Notes: generated from the letters alone by a model not told the origin. 33,506 bases of DNA from Kitasatospora phosalacinea (GCF_000717185.1 NZ_JNYE01000106.1:1-33506), one strand, 5' to 3'; counted from the stretch's first letter, positions 6,751 through 15,630 are shown. Program-made: numbers and translations.

Positions 6751-8325
6751 ATGGCCCAGGCGGAACGGCCCGGCGGGCCGGCCGGGAGGCCCGCGCCCGT
6801 GCTGGTGGCGACCGGGATCGACAAGGGCTTCGCGGGCGTGCACGCCCTGCGGGGCGTCGGGCTGACGCTCCGGCCGGGGCGGGTGCACGCCTTGGTCGGC
6901 GAGAACGGGGCGGGCAAGTCGACGCTGATCAAGGTGCTCACCGGCGTCCACCGACCCGACGCCGGGAAGCTCGAACTCGGCGGCAGCGAAAGGGAGTTCC
7001 GCACCCCGCTGGAGGCGCAGCGGGCCGGGATCGCCAGCATCCACCAGGAGGTCAACCTCGTCCCGATGATGTCGGTGGCCCGCAACCTGCACCTCGGCCG
7101 CGAACCGCGCCGCCGCGGCCTGCTCGACCTGCGCCGGATGAACCGGGAGGCCGCCGAGGTGCTGCGGCGCTACGGCGTGGACGCCGACGTCACCCGGCCG
7201 CTGCGCGAACTCGGCCTCGGCGCCCAGCAGATGGTCGCGCTGGCCCGCGCCGCGGGGGTGGACGCCGAGGTCGTCGTGATGGACGAGCCCACCTCCTCGC
7301 TGGAGCCCCACGAGGTCGACACCCTGTTCGCCGTCGTCCGCGACCTCACCGCGCGCGGCACCGCCGTCGTGTACGTCAGCCACCGGATGGACGAGCTCTA
7401 CGCCCTCTGCCAGGACGTCACCGTGCTGCGCGACGGCCGGGGCGTGCACACCGGCCCGCTCGCCGACCTGCCCCGCCGCGAACTGGTCGGGCTGATGCTC
7501 GGCCGCACCCTCGTCGCGGCCCGCGAACGCCCCGCCCGGCACACCCCCGACGCCGACGCCCCGCCCGCCCTGCGGGCCCGCGGCCTCACCGTCCGCCACC
7601 GCGTCCACGGCGTCGGCTTCGACGTCCACCGCGGCGAGGTCCTCGGCCTCGGCGGCCTGCTCGGCTCCGGCCGCAGCGAGACCGCCAAGGCCGTGGTCGG
7701 CGCGCTCGGCGCCGACGCCGGACGGGTCGAGGTCGACGGCCGGGAACTCACCCGGCGCAGCCCCGCCGCCGCGATCCGGGCCGGGGTGGTGCTGCTGCCC
7801 GAGGACCGCAAGGCCGAGGGGCTGCTGCCCGGCCGCTCCGTCCGGGAGAACATCGTGCTGGCCGCGCTGCCCCGGCTCTCCCGCGCCGGGATCGTCTCCC
7901 GCGCCCGGCAGGACGAGGTCGTGGAGCGGTTCGTCGCCCGGCTGCGGATCAAGGCCGCGAGCCCCGAGCAGAAGGTCGCCGACCTCTCCGGCGGCAACCA
8001 GCAGAAGGTCCTGCTGGCCCGCTGGCTCTGCCTCGCCCCCAAGGTCCTGCTGCTGGACGAGCCCACCCGCGGCATCGACGTCGGCGCCCGCGCCGAGGTC
8101 CAGGCCCTGATCGACGAACTCGCCGCCGACGGCCTCGGCGTCCTGCTGGTCTCCTCCGACGCGGAGGAGCTGATCGCCGGGTCCGACCGCGTCCTGGTCC
8201 TCAAGGACGGCACCCCCGTCGACGAACTCACCGGCGAGCGCGTCCACGCCGACGCCCTGCTCGCCGCCCTGGCCCACGAGACCCGGCCCCCGGCCGGCGA
8301 CGGGACGAACGGGGCGCAGCGGTGA
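6751..8325 (+). CDS. ytfR: Sugar ABC transporter ATPase with two nucleotide-binding domains (YtfR-like)
   Basis: This gene encodes 524 residues from an ATG behind a strong AGGAGGA ribosome binding site. NBD1 has a full Walker A (GENGAGKST, 50-58), a relaxed signature (LGLGAQQMVALARA) and Walker B with VVVMDEPTSS (Asp about 178). NBD2, from about 280, has the degenerate Walker A GGLLGSGRSE, an intact LSGGNQQKV signature (about 412-420) and LLLDEPTRGID. Intact NBD1 plus degenerate NBD2 is the standard pattern of monosaccharide (CUT2) importers such as RbsA, AraG and YtfR. It hydrolyses ATP at the inner membrane face to drive import. The stop overlaps the GTG of the first permease (GTGA), so translation is coupled. 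Assignment to the YtfR branch rests mainly on the operon partners. Confidence 0.92.
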   Translation: MAQAERPGGPAGRPAPVLVATGIDKGFAGVHALRGVGLTLRPGRVHALVGENGAGKSTLIKVLTGVHRPDAGKLELGGSEREFRTPLEAQRAGIASIHQEVNLVPMMSVARNLHLGREPRRRGLLDLRRMNREAAEVLRRYGVDADVTRPLRELGLGAQQMVALARAAGVDAEVVVMDEPTSSLEPHEVDTLFAVVRDLTARGTAVVYVSHRMDELYALCQDVTVLRDGRGVHTGPLADLPRRELVGLMLGRTLVAARERPARHTPDADAPPALRARGLTVRHRVHGVGFDVHRGEVLGLGGLLGSGRSETAKAVVGALGADAGRVEVDGRELTRRSPAAAIRAGVVLLPEDRKAEGLLPGRSVRENIVLAALPRLSRAGIVSRARQDEVVERFVARLRIKAASPEQKVADLSGGNQQKVLLARWLCLAPKVLLLDEPTRGIDVGARAEVQALIDELAADGLGVLLVSSDAEELIAGSDRVLVLKDGTPVDELTGERVHADALLAALAHETRPPAGDGTNGAQR

Positions 8326-9287
8326 GCGCCCTCGCCCCGGCGGGGGCCCTGCGCGGTGCGGCGCCCGTGCTGCGGGTGCTGCGGCAGTACGGGGTGTACG
8401 CGGCGCTGGCGGTGCTGTTCCTGGCGGCGGTGGTGCTGGACGCCGGGTTCCTGTCGGCCGGGAACGTGCGGATCCAGCTGTTCCAGGTCGCCCCGACGCT
8501 GCTGGTCGCGCTCGGGATGGCGCTGGTGATCGGCACCGAGGGCATCGACCTGTCGGTGGGCGCGGTGATCGCCCTGGCCGCCGCGGTGATCCCGCTGTAC
8601 ATCGGCTGGGGGCTGCCGGTGGCGCTGCTGGTGGCGGCCGGGCTCGGCGCGCTGAGCGGGCTGGCGGGCGGGGCGATGGTCGCGTTCGCCCGGGTGCAGC
8701 CGATCGTGGCGACGCTCGCCCTGATGATCGGGCTGCGCGGCGTCGCCTCGCTGCTCAACGGGGCGTCCGCGAAACCGGTCACCGACGGCACGCTGCTGGC
8801 CCTCGGCGCGGACGCCTTCGCGGGCGTCCCGCTGACCGCCTGGCTGGCGGCCGCCTGCGTCGCGCTGACCGCGGTGCTGGTGCACCGCACCACGTTCGGG
8901 CGGCAGTTGGTCGCGGTCGGCGACAACCGGCGGGCGGCCCGGCTGGCGGGGCTGCCGGTGCGGCGGGTGCTGCTGACGGTGTACCTGCTGTCGGGGGTGC
9001 TGGCCGCGCTGGCCGGTGCGCTGATCGTCGGGCACGGCGCCGAGGCCGACCCGGCCAACCAGGGCCGCAACATCGAACTGGACGCGATCACCGCCGTCGT
9101 GGTCGGCGGCACCCCGCTGGCCGGGGGCAGCGTCCGGGTACTGGGCACCGTCGCGGGCGCGCTGTTCATGCAGCTGACCACCGCCGTGCTCACCCAGCAC
9201 GACGTGCCCGGCTCACTCACCAAGATCGTCGAGGCGGCCGTCATCTGCGTCGCCGTCTACGCCTCCCAGGAGCGTGGTACCCGATGA
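8322..9287 (+). CDS. ytfT: Sugar ABC transporter permease (YtfT-like)
   Basis: This gene encodes 321 residues with about 9-10 hydrophobic segments, typical of BPD_transp_2 (CUT2) permeases. The conserved GMALVIGTEGIDLSVG and AITAVVVGGTPLAGGSVRVLGT blocks are clear. The GTG start overlaps the ATPase stop by 4 bp and the stop overlaps the next ATG by 4 bp, so all three are coupled. It would pair with the downstream permease as a heterodimer, as YtfT and YjfF do in E. coli, and the C-terminal half resembles YtfT more than YjfF. No sign of damage. Confidence 0.88.
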   Translation: MSALAPAGALRGAAPVLRVLRQYGVYAALAVLFLAAVVLDAGFLSAGNVRIQLFQVAPTLLVALGMALVIGTEGIDLSVGAVIALAAAVIPLYIGWGLPVALLVAAGLGALSGLAGGAMVAFARVQPIVATLALMIGLRGVASLLNGASAKPVTDGTLLALGADAFAGVPLTAWLAAACVALTAVLVHRTTFGRQLVAVGDNRRAARLAGLPVRRVLLTVYLLSGVLAALAGALIVGHGAEADPANQGRNIELDAITAVVVGGTPLAGGSVRVLGTVAGALFMQLTTAVLTQHDVPGSLTKIVEAAVICVAVYASQERGTR

Positions 9288-10276
9288 GCCCCACCGTCCT
9301 CACCGCGGACCGCCGGAGCGCGGAGAGCCCCGCCGAGCGGCTGGCCGCCCGCATCCAGCGGCACGGCGCGCTGACCGTGCTGGCCCTGCTGGTGCTGCTG
9401 GCCTCGGCGTTCTCGCCCGGCTTCGCGAGCACCGACAACCTGGGCGCGATCCTCGGCAACAACGCCTTCGTCTGGCTGCTCGCCCTCGGCCTGACCTTCG
9501 TCGTCCTCACCGGCGGCATCGACCTGTCGGTCGGCTCGATGTACGCGCTCGGCGGCGTGCTGGCCGCCTGGGCGGCGGAGCGGTACGGCACCTGGGCCGC
9601 GCTGCTGCTGCCGCTCGCGGTCGGCGCCGCCTGGGGCTGCGTGCACGGACTGCTGGTCGCCCGGGCCCGCACGGCCCCGTTCATCGTCACCCTGGCCGGG
9701 CTGCTCGGCGCCCGCGGCCTGCTCCAACTGGTCACCGACGAGGGCGCGACCACCCACCTGGTACCGCCCGGCTCGGCGTTCCGCGCGCTCGGCGAGGGCA
9801 CCTGGACGCCGGTGCTGGTCTCCGCCGCGCTGTTCGGCCTCGGCGCGCTGCTGCTCACCCGCACCCGGTTCGGCGCCACCACCACCGCGATCGGCGGCAA
9901 CGAGCACGCCGCCACCCTGATGGGCCTGCCCGTGGCCCGCACCAAGACGCTCGTCTACGTGCTGTCCGCGACGCTCGCCTGCGCCGCGGGCGCGCTCGGC
10001 GCCGCCCGGCTCGGCTCCGGCGTCACCACCGTCGGCGTCGGCTACGAACTCACCGCCATCGCCTCGGTGGTGATCGGCGGCACCCTGCTCACCGGCGGCA
10101 GCGGCTCGGTCGGCGGCACCGTCGCGGGCGTCCTGCTGCTGTCGGTGGTCCACAACCTGATCGACCGCTCCGCCTCCCAGTACGGCTCCGCCGTCACCGA
10201 CACCGTCAACGGCGCCTTCCTCGCCGCCGTGGTGCTCGCCCAGGCGCTGCTCGACCGGGGACGCCGGGACGAGTGA
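9284..10276 (+). CDS. yjfF: Sugar ABC transporter permease (YjfF-like)
   Basis: This gene encodes 330 residues; the ATG start overlaps the previous stop (ATGA). Segments characteristic of YjfF are visible: LGLTFVVLTGGIDLSVGSM, APFIVTLAGLLGARGL, TRFGATTTAIGGNEHAATLMG and ELTAIASVVIGGTLLTGG. About 9 membrane helices are expected. Two non-identical permeases with one binding protein and one fused ATPase is the ytfQRT-yjfF layout, unlike the single permease of ribose or xylose systems, which supports a furanose importer. The gene is followed by a 64-bp gap and the LacI regulator. Confidence 0.88.
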   Translation: MSPTVLTADRRSAESPAERLAARIQRHGALTVLALLVLLASAFSPGFASTDNLGAILGNNAFVWLLALGLTFVVLTGGIDLSVGSMYALGGVLAAWAAERYGTWAALLLPLAVGAAWGCVHGLLVARARTAPFIVTLAGLLGARGLLQLVTDEGATTHLVPPGSAFRALGEGTWTPVLVSAALFGLGALLLTRTRFGATTTAIGGNEHAATLMGLPVARTKTLVYVLSATLACAAGALGAARLGSGVTTVGVGYELTAIASVVIGGTLLTGGSGSVGGTVAGVLLLSVVHNLIDRSASQYGSAVTDTVNGAFLAAVVLAQALLDRGRRDE

Positions 10277-10340
10277 GCGCCACCCGGCCCCCGCGCCGCG
10301 CGCCGATCCGACCGGAACCGAACGAGAGGGACCAGGGCCC

Positions 10341-11375
10341 ATGGGCGTGAGCCTCAAGGACGTCGCGCTGCGGGCCGGAGTGTCCGCCAAGACCGTCTCC
10401 AACGTGGTCAACGACTACCCGCACGTGCGCCCCGGCACCCGCGACCGCGTCCGGCGCGCCATCGACGAGCTCGGCTACCGCCCCAACGCCACCGCCCGGC
10501 ACCTGCGCACCGGACGCAGCGGCATCATCGCGCTCGCCGTCCCCGAACTCGGCAACCCCTACTTCGCCGACCTCGCCACCGCCGTCATCGACGCCGCCGC
10601 CCACCACGCCCACACCGTGCTGCTCGACCACACCGCCGGACTGCGCGCCAACGAGACCCTGGTCTCCCAGGGCTTCCGCTCCCACCTCATCGACGGACTC
10701 ATCCTCAGCCCCATCCACCTGGAACGGGAGGACCTGCTGCACCGCCCCGACCGGCCGCCGCTGGTCCTGCTCGGCGAACGCGAGTACGACGCCCCGTTCG
10801 ACCACATCGCCATCGACAACGTCGCCGCCGCCCGGCTCGCCGTCCGCCACCTGCTCGGCCTCGGCCGCCACCGGATCGCCTTCGTCGGCGCCCGCCGCGA
10901 CAGCCGCCGCCAACCCGCCCACCTGCGGCTGCGCGGCTGGCGCGAGGAGCTCCTGGCCGCCGGGCGCACCCCCCGCGAGGACCTGGTGATCGCCACCGAC
11001 GGCTACGACCGCCTCGACGGCGCCGTCGCGATGACCCGGCTGCTCGACCTGCCCGAACCCCCCGACGCCGTCTTCGCCTACAACGACCTGGTCGCCCTCG
11101 GCGCGCTGCGCGTCCTCGCCGAACGCGGCGTCAAGGTGCCCGACCAGGTCGCCGTGGTCGGCTTCGACGACATCGAGGACGGCCGCTACGGCGCCGTCAC
11201 CCTCACCACCATCGCCCCGGACAAGAGCGCCATCGCCCGCCTCGCCGTCGACTGCCTGATCGCCCGGATCGAGGCCGCCCCCGACCGCACCCCGCCCCCG
11301 CCCCGCCGCATCCTGCCCGGCCACACCCTGGTCGTCCGCGAGTCCACCGCCGGACGCGCCGCGCACCGCGCCTGA
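10341..11375 (+). CDS. LacI family transcriptional regulator
   Basis: This gene encodes 344 residues. The N-terminal HTH and hinge (3-60) contain LKDVALRAGVSAKTVSNVVN and YRPNATARHLRTGRSG. The periplasmic-binding-like effector domain follows (about 62-330), with VPELGNPYFADL, VLLGERE, DHIAIDNVAAARLAVRHLL, DAVFAYNDLVALGAL and VVGFDDIEDG. A GAGAGGGA ribosome binding site precedes the ATG. It lies directly downstream of the transport genes in the same direction, so it is probably an autoregulated local repressor that senses the imported sugar. Its recognition helix is nearly identical to that of the second LacI protein at 12478, so both may bind the CAACGTTG sites at 5292 and 5502. Confidence 0.92.
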   Translation: MGVSLKDVALRAGVSAKTVSNVVNDYPHVRPGTRDRVRRAIDELGYRPNATARHLRTGRSGIIALAVPELGNPYFADLATAVIDAAAHHAHTVLLDHTAGLRANETLVSQGFRSHLIDGLILSPIHLEREDLLHRPDRPPLVLLGEREYDAPFDHIAIDNVAAARLAVRHLLGLGRHRIAFVGARRDSRRQPAHLRLRGWREELLAAGRTPREDLVIATDGYDRLDGAVAMTRLLDLPEPPDAVFAYNDLVALGALRVLAERGVKVPDQVAVVGFDDIEDGRYGAVTLTTIAPDKSAIARLAVDCLIARIEAAPDRTPPPPRRILPGHTLVVRESTAGRAAHRA

Positions 11376-11407
11376 CCACCCGCCGACCCCCGACGAAGGA
11401 GACCGCG

Positions 11408-12466
11408 TTGCCGCTCCCGACCGTGACCCGCAGGCCCTTCGGCACCCTGCCCGACGGCACCCCCGTCGCCCGCTGGACGCTCGACTCCGGCACCGGCGTC
11501 CGCGCCGAGGTGCTGGAACGCGGCGGGATCCTGCACCGCCTGCACGTCCCCGACCCCGACGGCCGCCCCGCCGACGTCGTCCTCGGCCACGAGACCCTGG
11601 ACGGCTACGCCGCCGACACCGCCTACCTCGGCGCCCTGGTCGGCCGCTACGCCAACCGCATCGCCCGCGGCCGCTTCGACCTCGACGGCCGCACCCACCG
11701 CGTCCCCGCCACCGACCGCGGCCACGCCCTGCACGGCGGACCCGACGGCTTCCACCGCCGCCAGTGGCGCGCCACCGCCCGGGCCGCCCCCGACCGCGCC
11801 GAACTCCGCCTCGACCTGCACAGCCCCGACGGCGACATGGGCTTCCCCGGCGCCCTGCACGTCACCGCCCGCTACACCCTCGACCGCCACGGCACCCTGC
11901 GGCTGGACTGGACCGCCCGCACCGACCGGCCCACCCCCGTCAACCTCACCCAGCACGCCTACTTCAACCTCGCCGGACCGGGCGGCACCGTCCTCGACCA
12001 CCGCCTCGCCGTCGACGCCGACGCCTACCTGCCCGTCGACGCCGACGCCATCCCGCTCGGCGCCCCCGCCCCCACCGCGGGCACCCCCTTCGACCTGCGC
12101 ACCCCGCACCCGCTCCGCGAACGCCTCGCCCACCCCCACCCGCAACTGCGCCGGGCCGGCGGCTACGACCACTGCTTCGTGCTCACCGCCCCGCCCGCCC
12201 CCGGCGCGCTGCGCCGCGCCGCCCGGCTGCACGGGCCGGACGGCCGCCGCCGGATGGAGGTCTGGACCACCGAACCGGGCCTGCAGGTCTACACCGGCAA
12301 CGCCCTCGACGGCGACCCGCACCCCCGGCACGGCGGCCTGTGCCTGGAGACCCAGCACTTCCCCGACTCGCCCAACCGCCCCGACTACCCCGACACCGTG
12401 CTGCGCCCCGGCACCACCCGGCGCAGCACCACCGAGTACCGCTTCCCGCAGCCGGACCGGCCGTGA
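11408..12466 (+). CDS. galM: Aldose 1-epimerase (mutarotase)
   Basis: This gene encodes 352 residues from a TTG start with an AAGGAGA ribosome binding site about 6 nt upstream. It has the GalM beta-sandwich signature: GRYANRIARG, HALHGGPDGFH, the catalytic His183 in NLTQHAYFNLAG and the catalytic Glu314 in CLETQHFPDSPN. The enzyme interconverts alpha and beta anomers of free aldoses in the cytoplasm. Placed after a furanose-type importer and its regulator, it would speed conversion of imported sugar into the anomer used by the next enzyme. The stop lies only 11 bp from the stop of the convergent LacI gene. Specificity between galactose, arabinose and others cannot be read. Confidence 0.92.
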   Translation: MPLPTVTRRPFGTLPDGTPVARWTLDSGTGVRAEVLERGGILHRLHVPDPDGRPADVVLGHETLDGYAADTAYLGALVGRYANRIARGRFDLDGRTHRVPATDRGHALHGGPDGFHRRQWRATARAAPDRAELRLDLHSPDGDMGFPGALHVTARYTLDRHGTLRLDWTARTDRPTPVNLTQHAYFNLAGPGGTVLDHRLAVDADAYLPVDADAIPLGAPAPTAGTPFDLRTPHPLRERLAHPHPQLRRAGGYDHCFVLTAPPAPGALRRAARLHGPDGRRRMEVWTTEPGLQVYTGNALDGDPHPRHGGLCLETQHFPDSPNRPDYPDTVLRPGTTRRSTTEYRFPQPDRP

Positions 12467-12477
12467 CCGGCCCCGGC

Positions 12478-13515
12478 TCAGCGCGCCAGCGTGCTGCTCT
12501 CCCGCACCACCACCCGGAAGCCCGGCGTGACCCGCCGCCCCGGGCCGGTGTAGCGGCGCTCGATCCGCTCCTCCAGGCAGCGCACCGCCAGCTCGGCGAT
12601 CAGCCGCTTGTCGGGCGCCACCGTGGTCAGCGACGGGATCGCGTACGCCGCCTCCTCGACGTCGTCGAACCCGACGATCGCCAGGTCCTGCGGCACCCGC
12701 AGCCCCGCCTCGTGCGCGGCCCGCAGCGCGCCCAGCGCCAGCAGGTCGTTGAAGCAGAACACCGCGTCCGGCCGCTCGGGCAGCCGCAGCAGCCGCCGCA
12801 TCGCGGACGCCCCGTCCGGCCGGAAGTACGCCCGCACCGGCGGCAGCAGCTCCGGGTCGAGCGGCAGCCCGGCGTCCGCCAGCGCCTCCCGGTACCCGGC
12901 CAGGCGCTGCTCGGCGGTGGCCCGCGGCGCCGGGTCCTGCCAGCCGATCGCGGCGATCCGCCGGTAGCCCTCGTCCAGTAGGTGCCGGGTCACCTCGCGG
13001 GCGCCCGCCACGTTGTCGATGTGCACCCGGTCCGCGACCGGGCCCAGGTCGGCCTCGCCGAGCAGCACCAGCGGGATCTCCCGGGAGCGGGAGAGCAGCG
13101 CCGCCCGGTCCAGGCCCAGCGGGCTGAGGATCACCCCGTCGATCATCGGGTCGCCCAGGCCGGAGGCGATCCGCAGCTCCGCCGCCGGGTCGCCGCCGGT
13201 GTCGTCCATCAGCACCGTGATGCCCACCCGGCGGGCCGCCGCGATCACCTCCACCGCCAGCTCCGCGAAGTACGGGGACGGCAGCTCGGGGAAGGCCAGC
13301 GCGATCACCCCGCTGCGGCCGGTGCGCAGCCGGCGGGCCGTCACGTTCGGCTGGTAGCCCAGCTCGTCGACGGCCCGCTGCACCCGGGCGCGGGTCGCCT
13401 CGGCGACCGGCACCGTCCCGTTCACCACGTTCGAGACGGTCTTGACCGAGACCCCGGCCAGCTCCGCCACGTCCTTCAACCGCGGCGCCGCAGCGCCGCC
13501 ACCCGGCACGGACAC
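12478..13515 (-). CDS. Second LacI family transcriptional regulator, divergent from GH54 gene
   Basis: This gene encodes 345 residues from a GTG at 13515, chosen because GGAGGAGG lies about 8 nt upstream; the longer GTG at 13569 has no ribosome binding site. The HTH is LKDVAELAGVSVKTVSNVVN, with the hinge YQPNVTARRLRTGRSGVIAL. The effector domain carries FPELPSPYFAEL, VHIDNVAGAREVTRHLL, FCFNDLLALGAL and IVGFDDVEEAAY. It is a close paralogue of the regulator at 10341 across its length, including the DNA-reading helix. It is divergent from the secreted arabinofuranosidase and shares a CAACGT-type site with it at 13582. It probably represses itself and the GH54 gene, with cross-talk to the transport operon likely. 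Confidence 0.9.
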   Translation of the reverse strand: MSVPGGGAAAPRLKDVAELAGVSVKTVSNVVNGTVPVAEATRARVQRAVDELGYQPNVTARRLRTGRSGVIALAFPELPSPYFAELAVEVIAAARRVGITVLMDDTGGDPAAELRIASGLGDPMIDGVILSPLGLDRAALLSRSREIPLVLLGEADLGPVADRVHIDNVAGAREVTRHLLDEGYRRIAAIGWQDPAPRATAEQRLAGYREALADAGLPLDPELLPPVRAYFRPDGASAMRRLLRLPERPDAVFCFNDLLALGALRAAHEAGLRVPQDLAIVGFDDVEEAAYAIPSLTTVAPDKRLIAELAVRCLEERIERRYTGPGRRVTPGFRVVVRESSTLAR

Positions 13516-13579
13516 GCCCGCACCCTCCTCCCGCCGACCGGCGCGAGGGAGCGCGGCCGGCCTCGCCACGACGCCGCTA

Positions 13580-13597
13580 CTACAACGTGAGAATACA
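13580..13597. promoter_or_regulatory. Putative LacI operator and promoter between second LacI and GH54 genes
   Basis: ACAACGTGAGAAT at 13582-13594 matches the ACAACGTTGGAAA operator of the transport operon at 10 of 13 positions. Read on the minus strand it includes TATTCT, a plausible -10 for the LacI gene. Dyad symmetry is weaker than at the two transport sites, so binding may be looser. The rest of the 188-bp gap holds only the TTG start region of GH54. Confidence 0.45.
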
Positions 13598-13703
13598 AGG
13601 TCGCCGATGACCCGACAGCCGAACCGGCCGCGGAGCCGGGCCCCGCCCGCACCACCCGCGACACCGGTACCGCCCCTCGCACCCCCACCTGAAGGAGCGC
13701 ACC

Positions 13704-15560
13704 TTGTCCAGCCGATTCATTTCGTCCGTACGGCAGTTGTGGCGCAACGCGCGCGCAGCCGCCACCGTCCTGGCGCTGCTCGTCGCCGCCCTCAGCGGCC
13801 TGCCCGGCACCGCCGCCGCGGCCACCGCCCAGCCCTGCGACCTGTACGCCTCCGGCGGCACCCCCTGCGTGGCCGCGCACAGCACCACCCGCGCCCTGTT
13901 CGCCGCCTACGACGGCCCGCTGTACCGCGTCACCCGGGCCTCCGACGGCGCGAGCACCGACATCGGCCTGCTCGCCACCGGCGGCTACGCCAACGCCCAG
14001 GCGCAGGACCAGTTCTGCAACGGCAGCACCTGCCGGATCACCCGGATCTACGACCAGACCCCCCGCCACAACGACCTCCTGCCCGGACCCGCGGGCACCG
14101 CGGGCGGCGTCGACCGCGGCGCCGACGCCGGCGAGATCGCCGTCACCGCGGGCGGCCACAAGGTCTACGGCGTGTGGATCTCGCCCGGCGTCGGCTACCG
14201 CTACACCGGCGTCGCCTCCGGGGTGGCGGTCAACGGCCAGCCCGAGGGCGTCTACATGGTCGCCTCCGGCACCCACGTCGGCGCCGACTGCTGCTTCGAC
14301 TACGGCAACGCCGAATCCACCCCCGCCGACACCGGCAACGGCCACATGGACGCCGTCTCCATCGCCACCACCTGCTACTTCCCGCCGTGCAGCGGCAGCG
14401 GCCCGTGGATCGAGGCCGACCTGGAGAACGGCATGTTCCAGGGCGACAACGGCTCCAACACCGCCAACCTCGGCAACAACAGCCCCTTCGTCACCGCCGT
14501 GCTGAAGAACAACGGCCAGACCACGTACGCCCTCAAGGGCGGCAACGCGCAGTCCGGCGCGCTCACCACCTGGTGGAACGGCGCGCTGCCCAGCCGCCCC
14601 GGCTACCGGCCGATGCAGCAGGAGGGCGGCATCATCCTGGGCATCGGCGGCGACAACTCCAACCGGAACCGCGGCACCTTCTTCGAGGGCGCCATGGTCG
14701 CCGGCTACCCCGGCGACGCCACCGAGAACGCCGTCCAGGCCAACGTCACCGCCGTCGGCTACAACGGCCGCACCGACCTGCCCAACGGCCCGCAGGGCAC
14801 CGTCACCGGCCCCGGCGGCCAGTGCGCGGACGTCGCCGCCGACGACACCGGCACCAACGGCGCCGCCGTCCAACTGTGGAACTGCCAGACGTACGCCGAG
14901 GACCAGCACTGGACGCACAACGCCGACGGCTCCCTCACCACCCTCGGCCGCTGCCTCGACGCCACCGGCAACGGCACCGCCAACGGCACGCCCCTGCAAC
15001 TGTGGGACTGCAACGGCGGCGGCGCCCAGCAGTGGATCCAGCAGGCGAACGGCTCGCTGCTCAACCCGCAGTCCGGCCGCTGCCTGGACGACCCCAGCGG
15101 CAGCACCGCCAACGGCACCCGCCTGCAACTGTGGGACTGCAACGGCTCCACCGCACAGAAGTTCACCGCCAACGGCGGCGGCCCCGTCGCCGCCCCCGGC
15201 GGCCAGTGCGCGGACGTCGCCGCCGACGACACCGGCACCAACGGCACCGCCGTCCAACTGTGGAACTGCCAGACGTACGCGCTCGACCAGCACTGGACCC
15301 ACCCCGCCGACGGCACCCTGCGCACCCTGGGCCGCTGCCTGGACGTGAACGGCAACGGCACCGCCGCCGGGACGCAGGTCGAACTGTGGGGCTGCAACGG
15401 CGTCGGCGGCCAGCAGTGGGTGCAGCAGGCCGACGGCTCGCTGCTCAACCCGCCCTCCGGACGCTGCCTGGACGCGCCCGGCGGCAGCACCGCCAACGGC
15501 ACCCGGCTGCAACTGTGGGACTGCAACGGCAGCGCGGCGCAGAAGTTCGCCCTGCGCTGA
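13704..15560 (+). CDS. abfB: Secreted GH54 alpha-L-arabinofuranosidase with two ricin-type lectin domains
   Basis: This gene encodes 618 residues from a TTG with GAAGGAG 6 nt upstream. The signal peptide ends near residue 40 (TAAAATA before QPCDLY). Residues about 42-350 match the GH54 catalytic domain. The vicinal Cys pair (196-197, in ADCCFDYGN), Glu241 (ADLENG) and Asp317 (GGDNSN) each sit exactly 20 residues after Cys176-177, nucleophile Glu221 and acid/base Asp297 of the Aspergillus kawachii enzyme. Two beta-trefoil ricin/CBM13 domains follow (about 370-490 and 498-618) with QLWDCNG repeats, where fungal AbfB has CBM42. It would be exported and release arabinofuranose from arabinoxylan or arabinan. 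It is divergent from a LacI gene and near a furanose importer. The two lectin domains are recent copies of each other. Confidence 0.92.
   Translation: MSSRFISSVRQLWRNARAAATVLALLVAALSGLPGTAAAATAQPCDLYASGGTPCVAAHSTTRALFAAYDGPLYRVTRASDGASTDIGLLATGGYANAQAQDQFCNGSTCRITRIYDQTPRHNDLLPGPAGTAGGVDRGADAGEIAVTAGGHKVYGVWISPGVGYRYTGVASGVAVNGQPEGVYMVASGTHVGADCCFDYGNAESTPADTGNGHMDAVSIATTCYFPPCSGSGPWIEADLENGMFQGDNGSNTANLGNNSPFVTAVLKNNGQTTYALKGGNAQSGALTTWWNGALPSRPGYRPMQQEGGIILGIGGDNSNRNRGTFFEGAMVAGYPGDATENAVQANVTAVGYNGRTDLPNGPQGTVTGPGGQCADVAADDTGTNGAAVQLWNCQTYAEDQHWTHNADGSLTTLGRCLDATGNGTANGTPLQLWDCNGGGAQQWIQQANGSLLNPQSGRCLDDPSGSTANGTRLQLWDCNGSTAQKFTANGGGPVAAPGGQCADVAADDTGTNGTAVQLWNCQTYALDQHWTHPADGTLRTLGRCLDVNGNGTAAGTQVELWGCNGVGGQQWVQQADGSLLNPPSGRCLDAPGGSTANGTRLQLWDCNGSAAQKFALR
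14811..15280 (+). repeat. Tandem duplication encoding the two lectin domains
   Basis: The segment 14811-14896 recurs at 15195-15280, 384 bp (128 codons) later, with one visible mismatch in about 86 bases. Similarity continues, more loosely, through the rest of both domains. This indicates a recent in-frame domain duplication or gene conversion. Confidence 0.8.
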
Positions 15561-15563
15561 CGG

Positions 15564-15630
15564 GCCGCCAGGGCCAGCAGGGACAGCAAGGCCACCAGGG
15601 CCAGCAGGGCTCACCGGGGCCACCCGGCTG
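15564..15630 (+). other. 9-bp-periodic tract with Gly-X-Y reading in another frame, just after the GH54 stop
   Basis: Directly after the GH54 stop the sequence repeats GGCCAGCAG-like 9-mers. In the -1 frame relative to GH54 it reads as seven collagen-like triplets (GRQ, GQQ, GQQ, GHQ, GQQ, GSP, GPP) and ends in Gly-Cys before a stop at 15632-15634. It has no start or ribosome binding site of its own. It may be a relic of a C-terminal tail, a frameshift extension, or chance. Confidence 0.4.
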
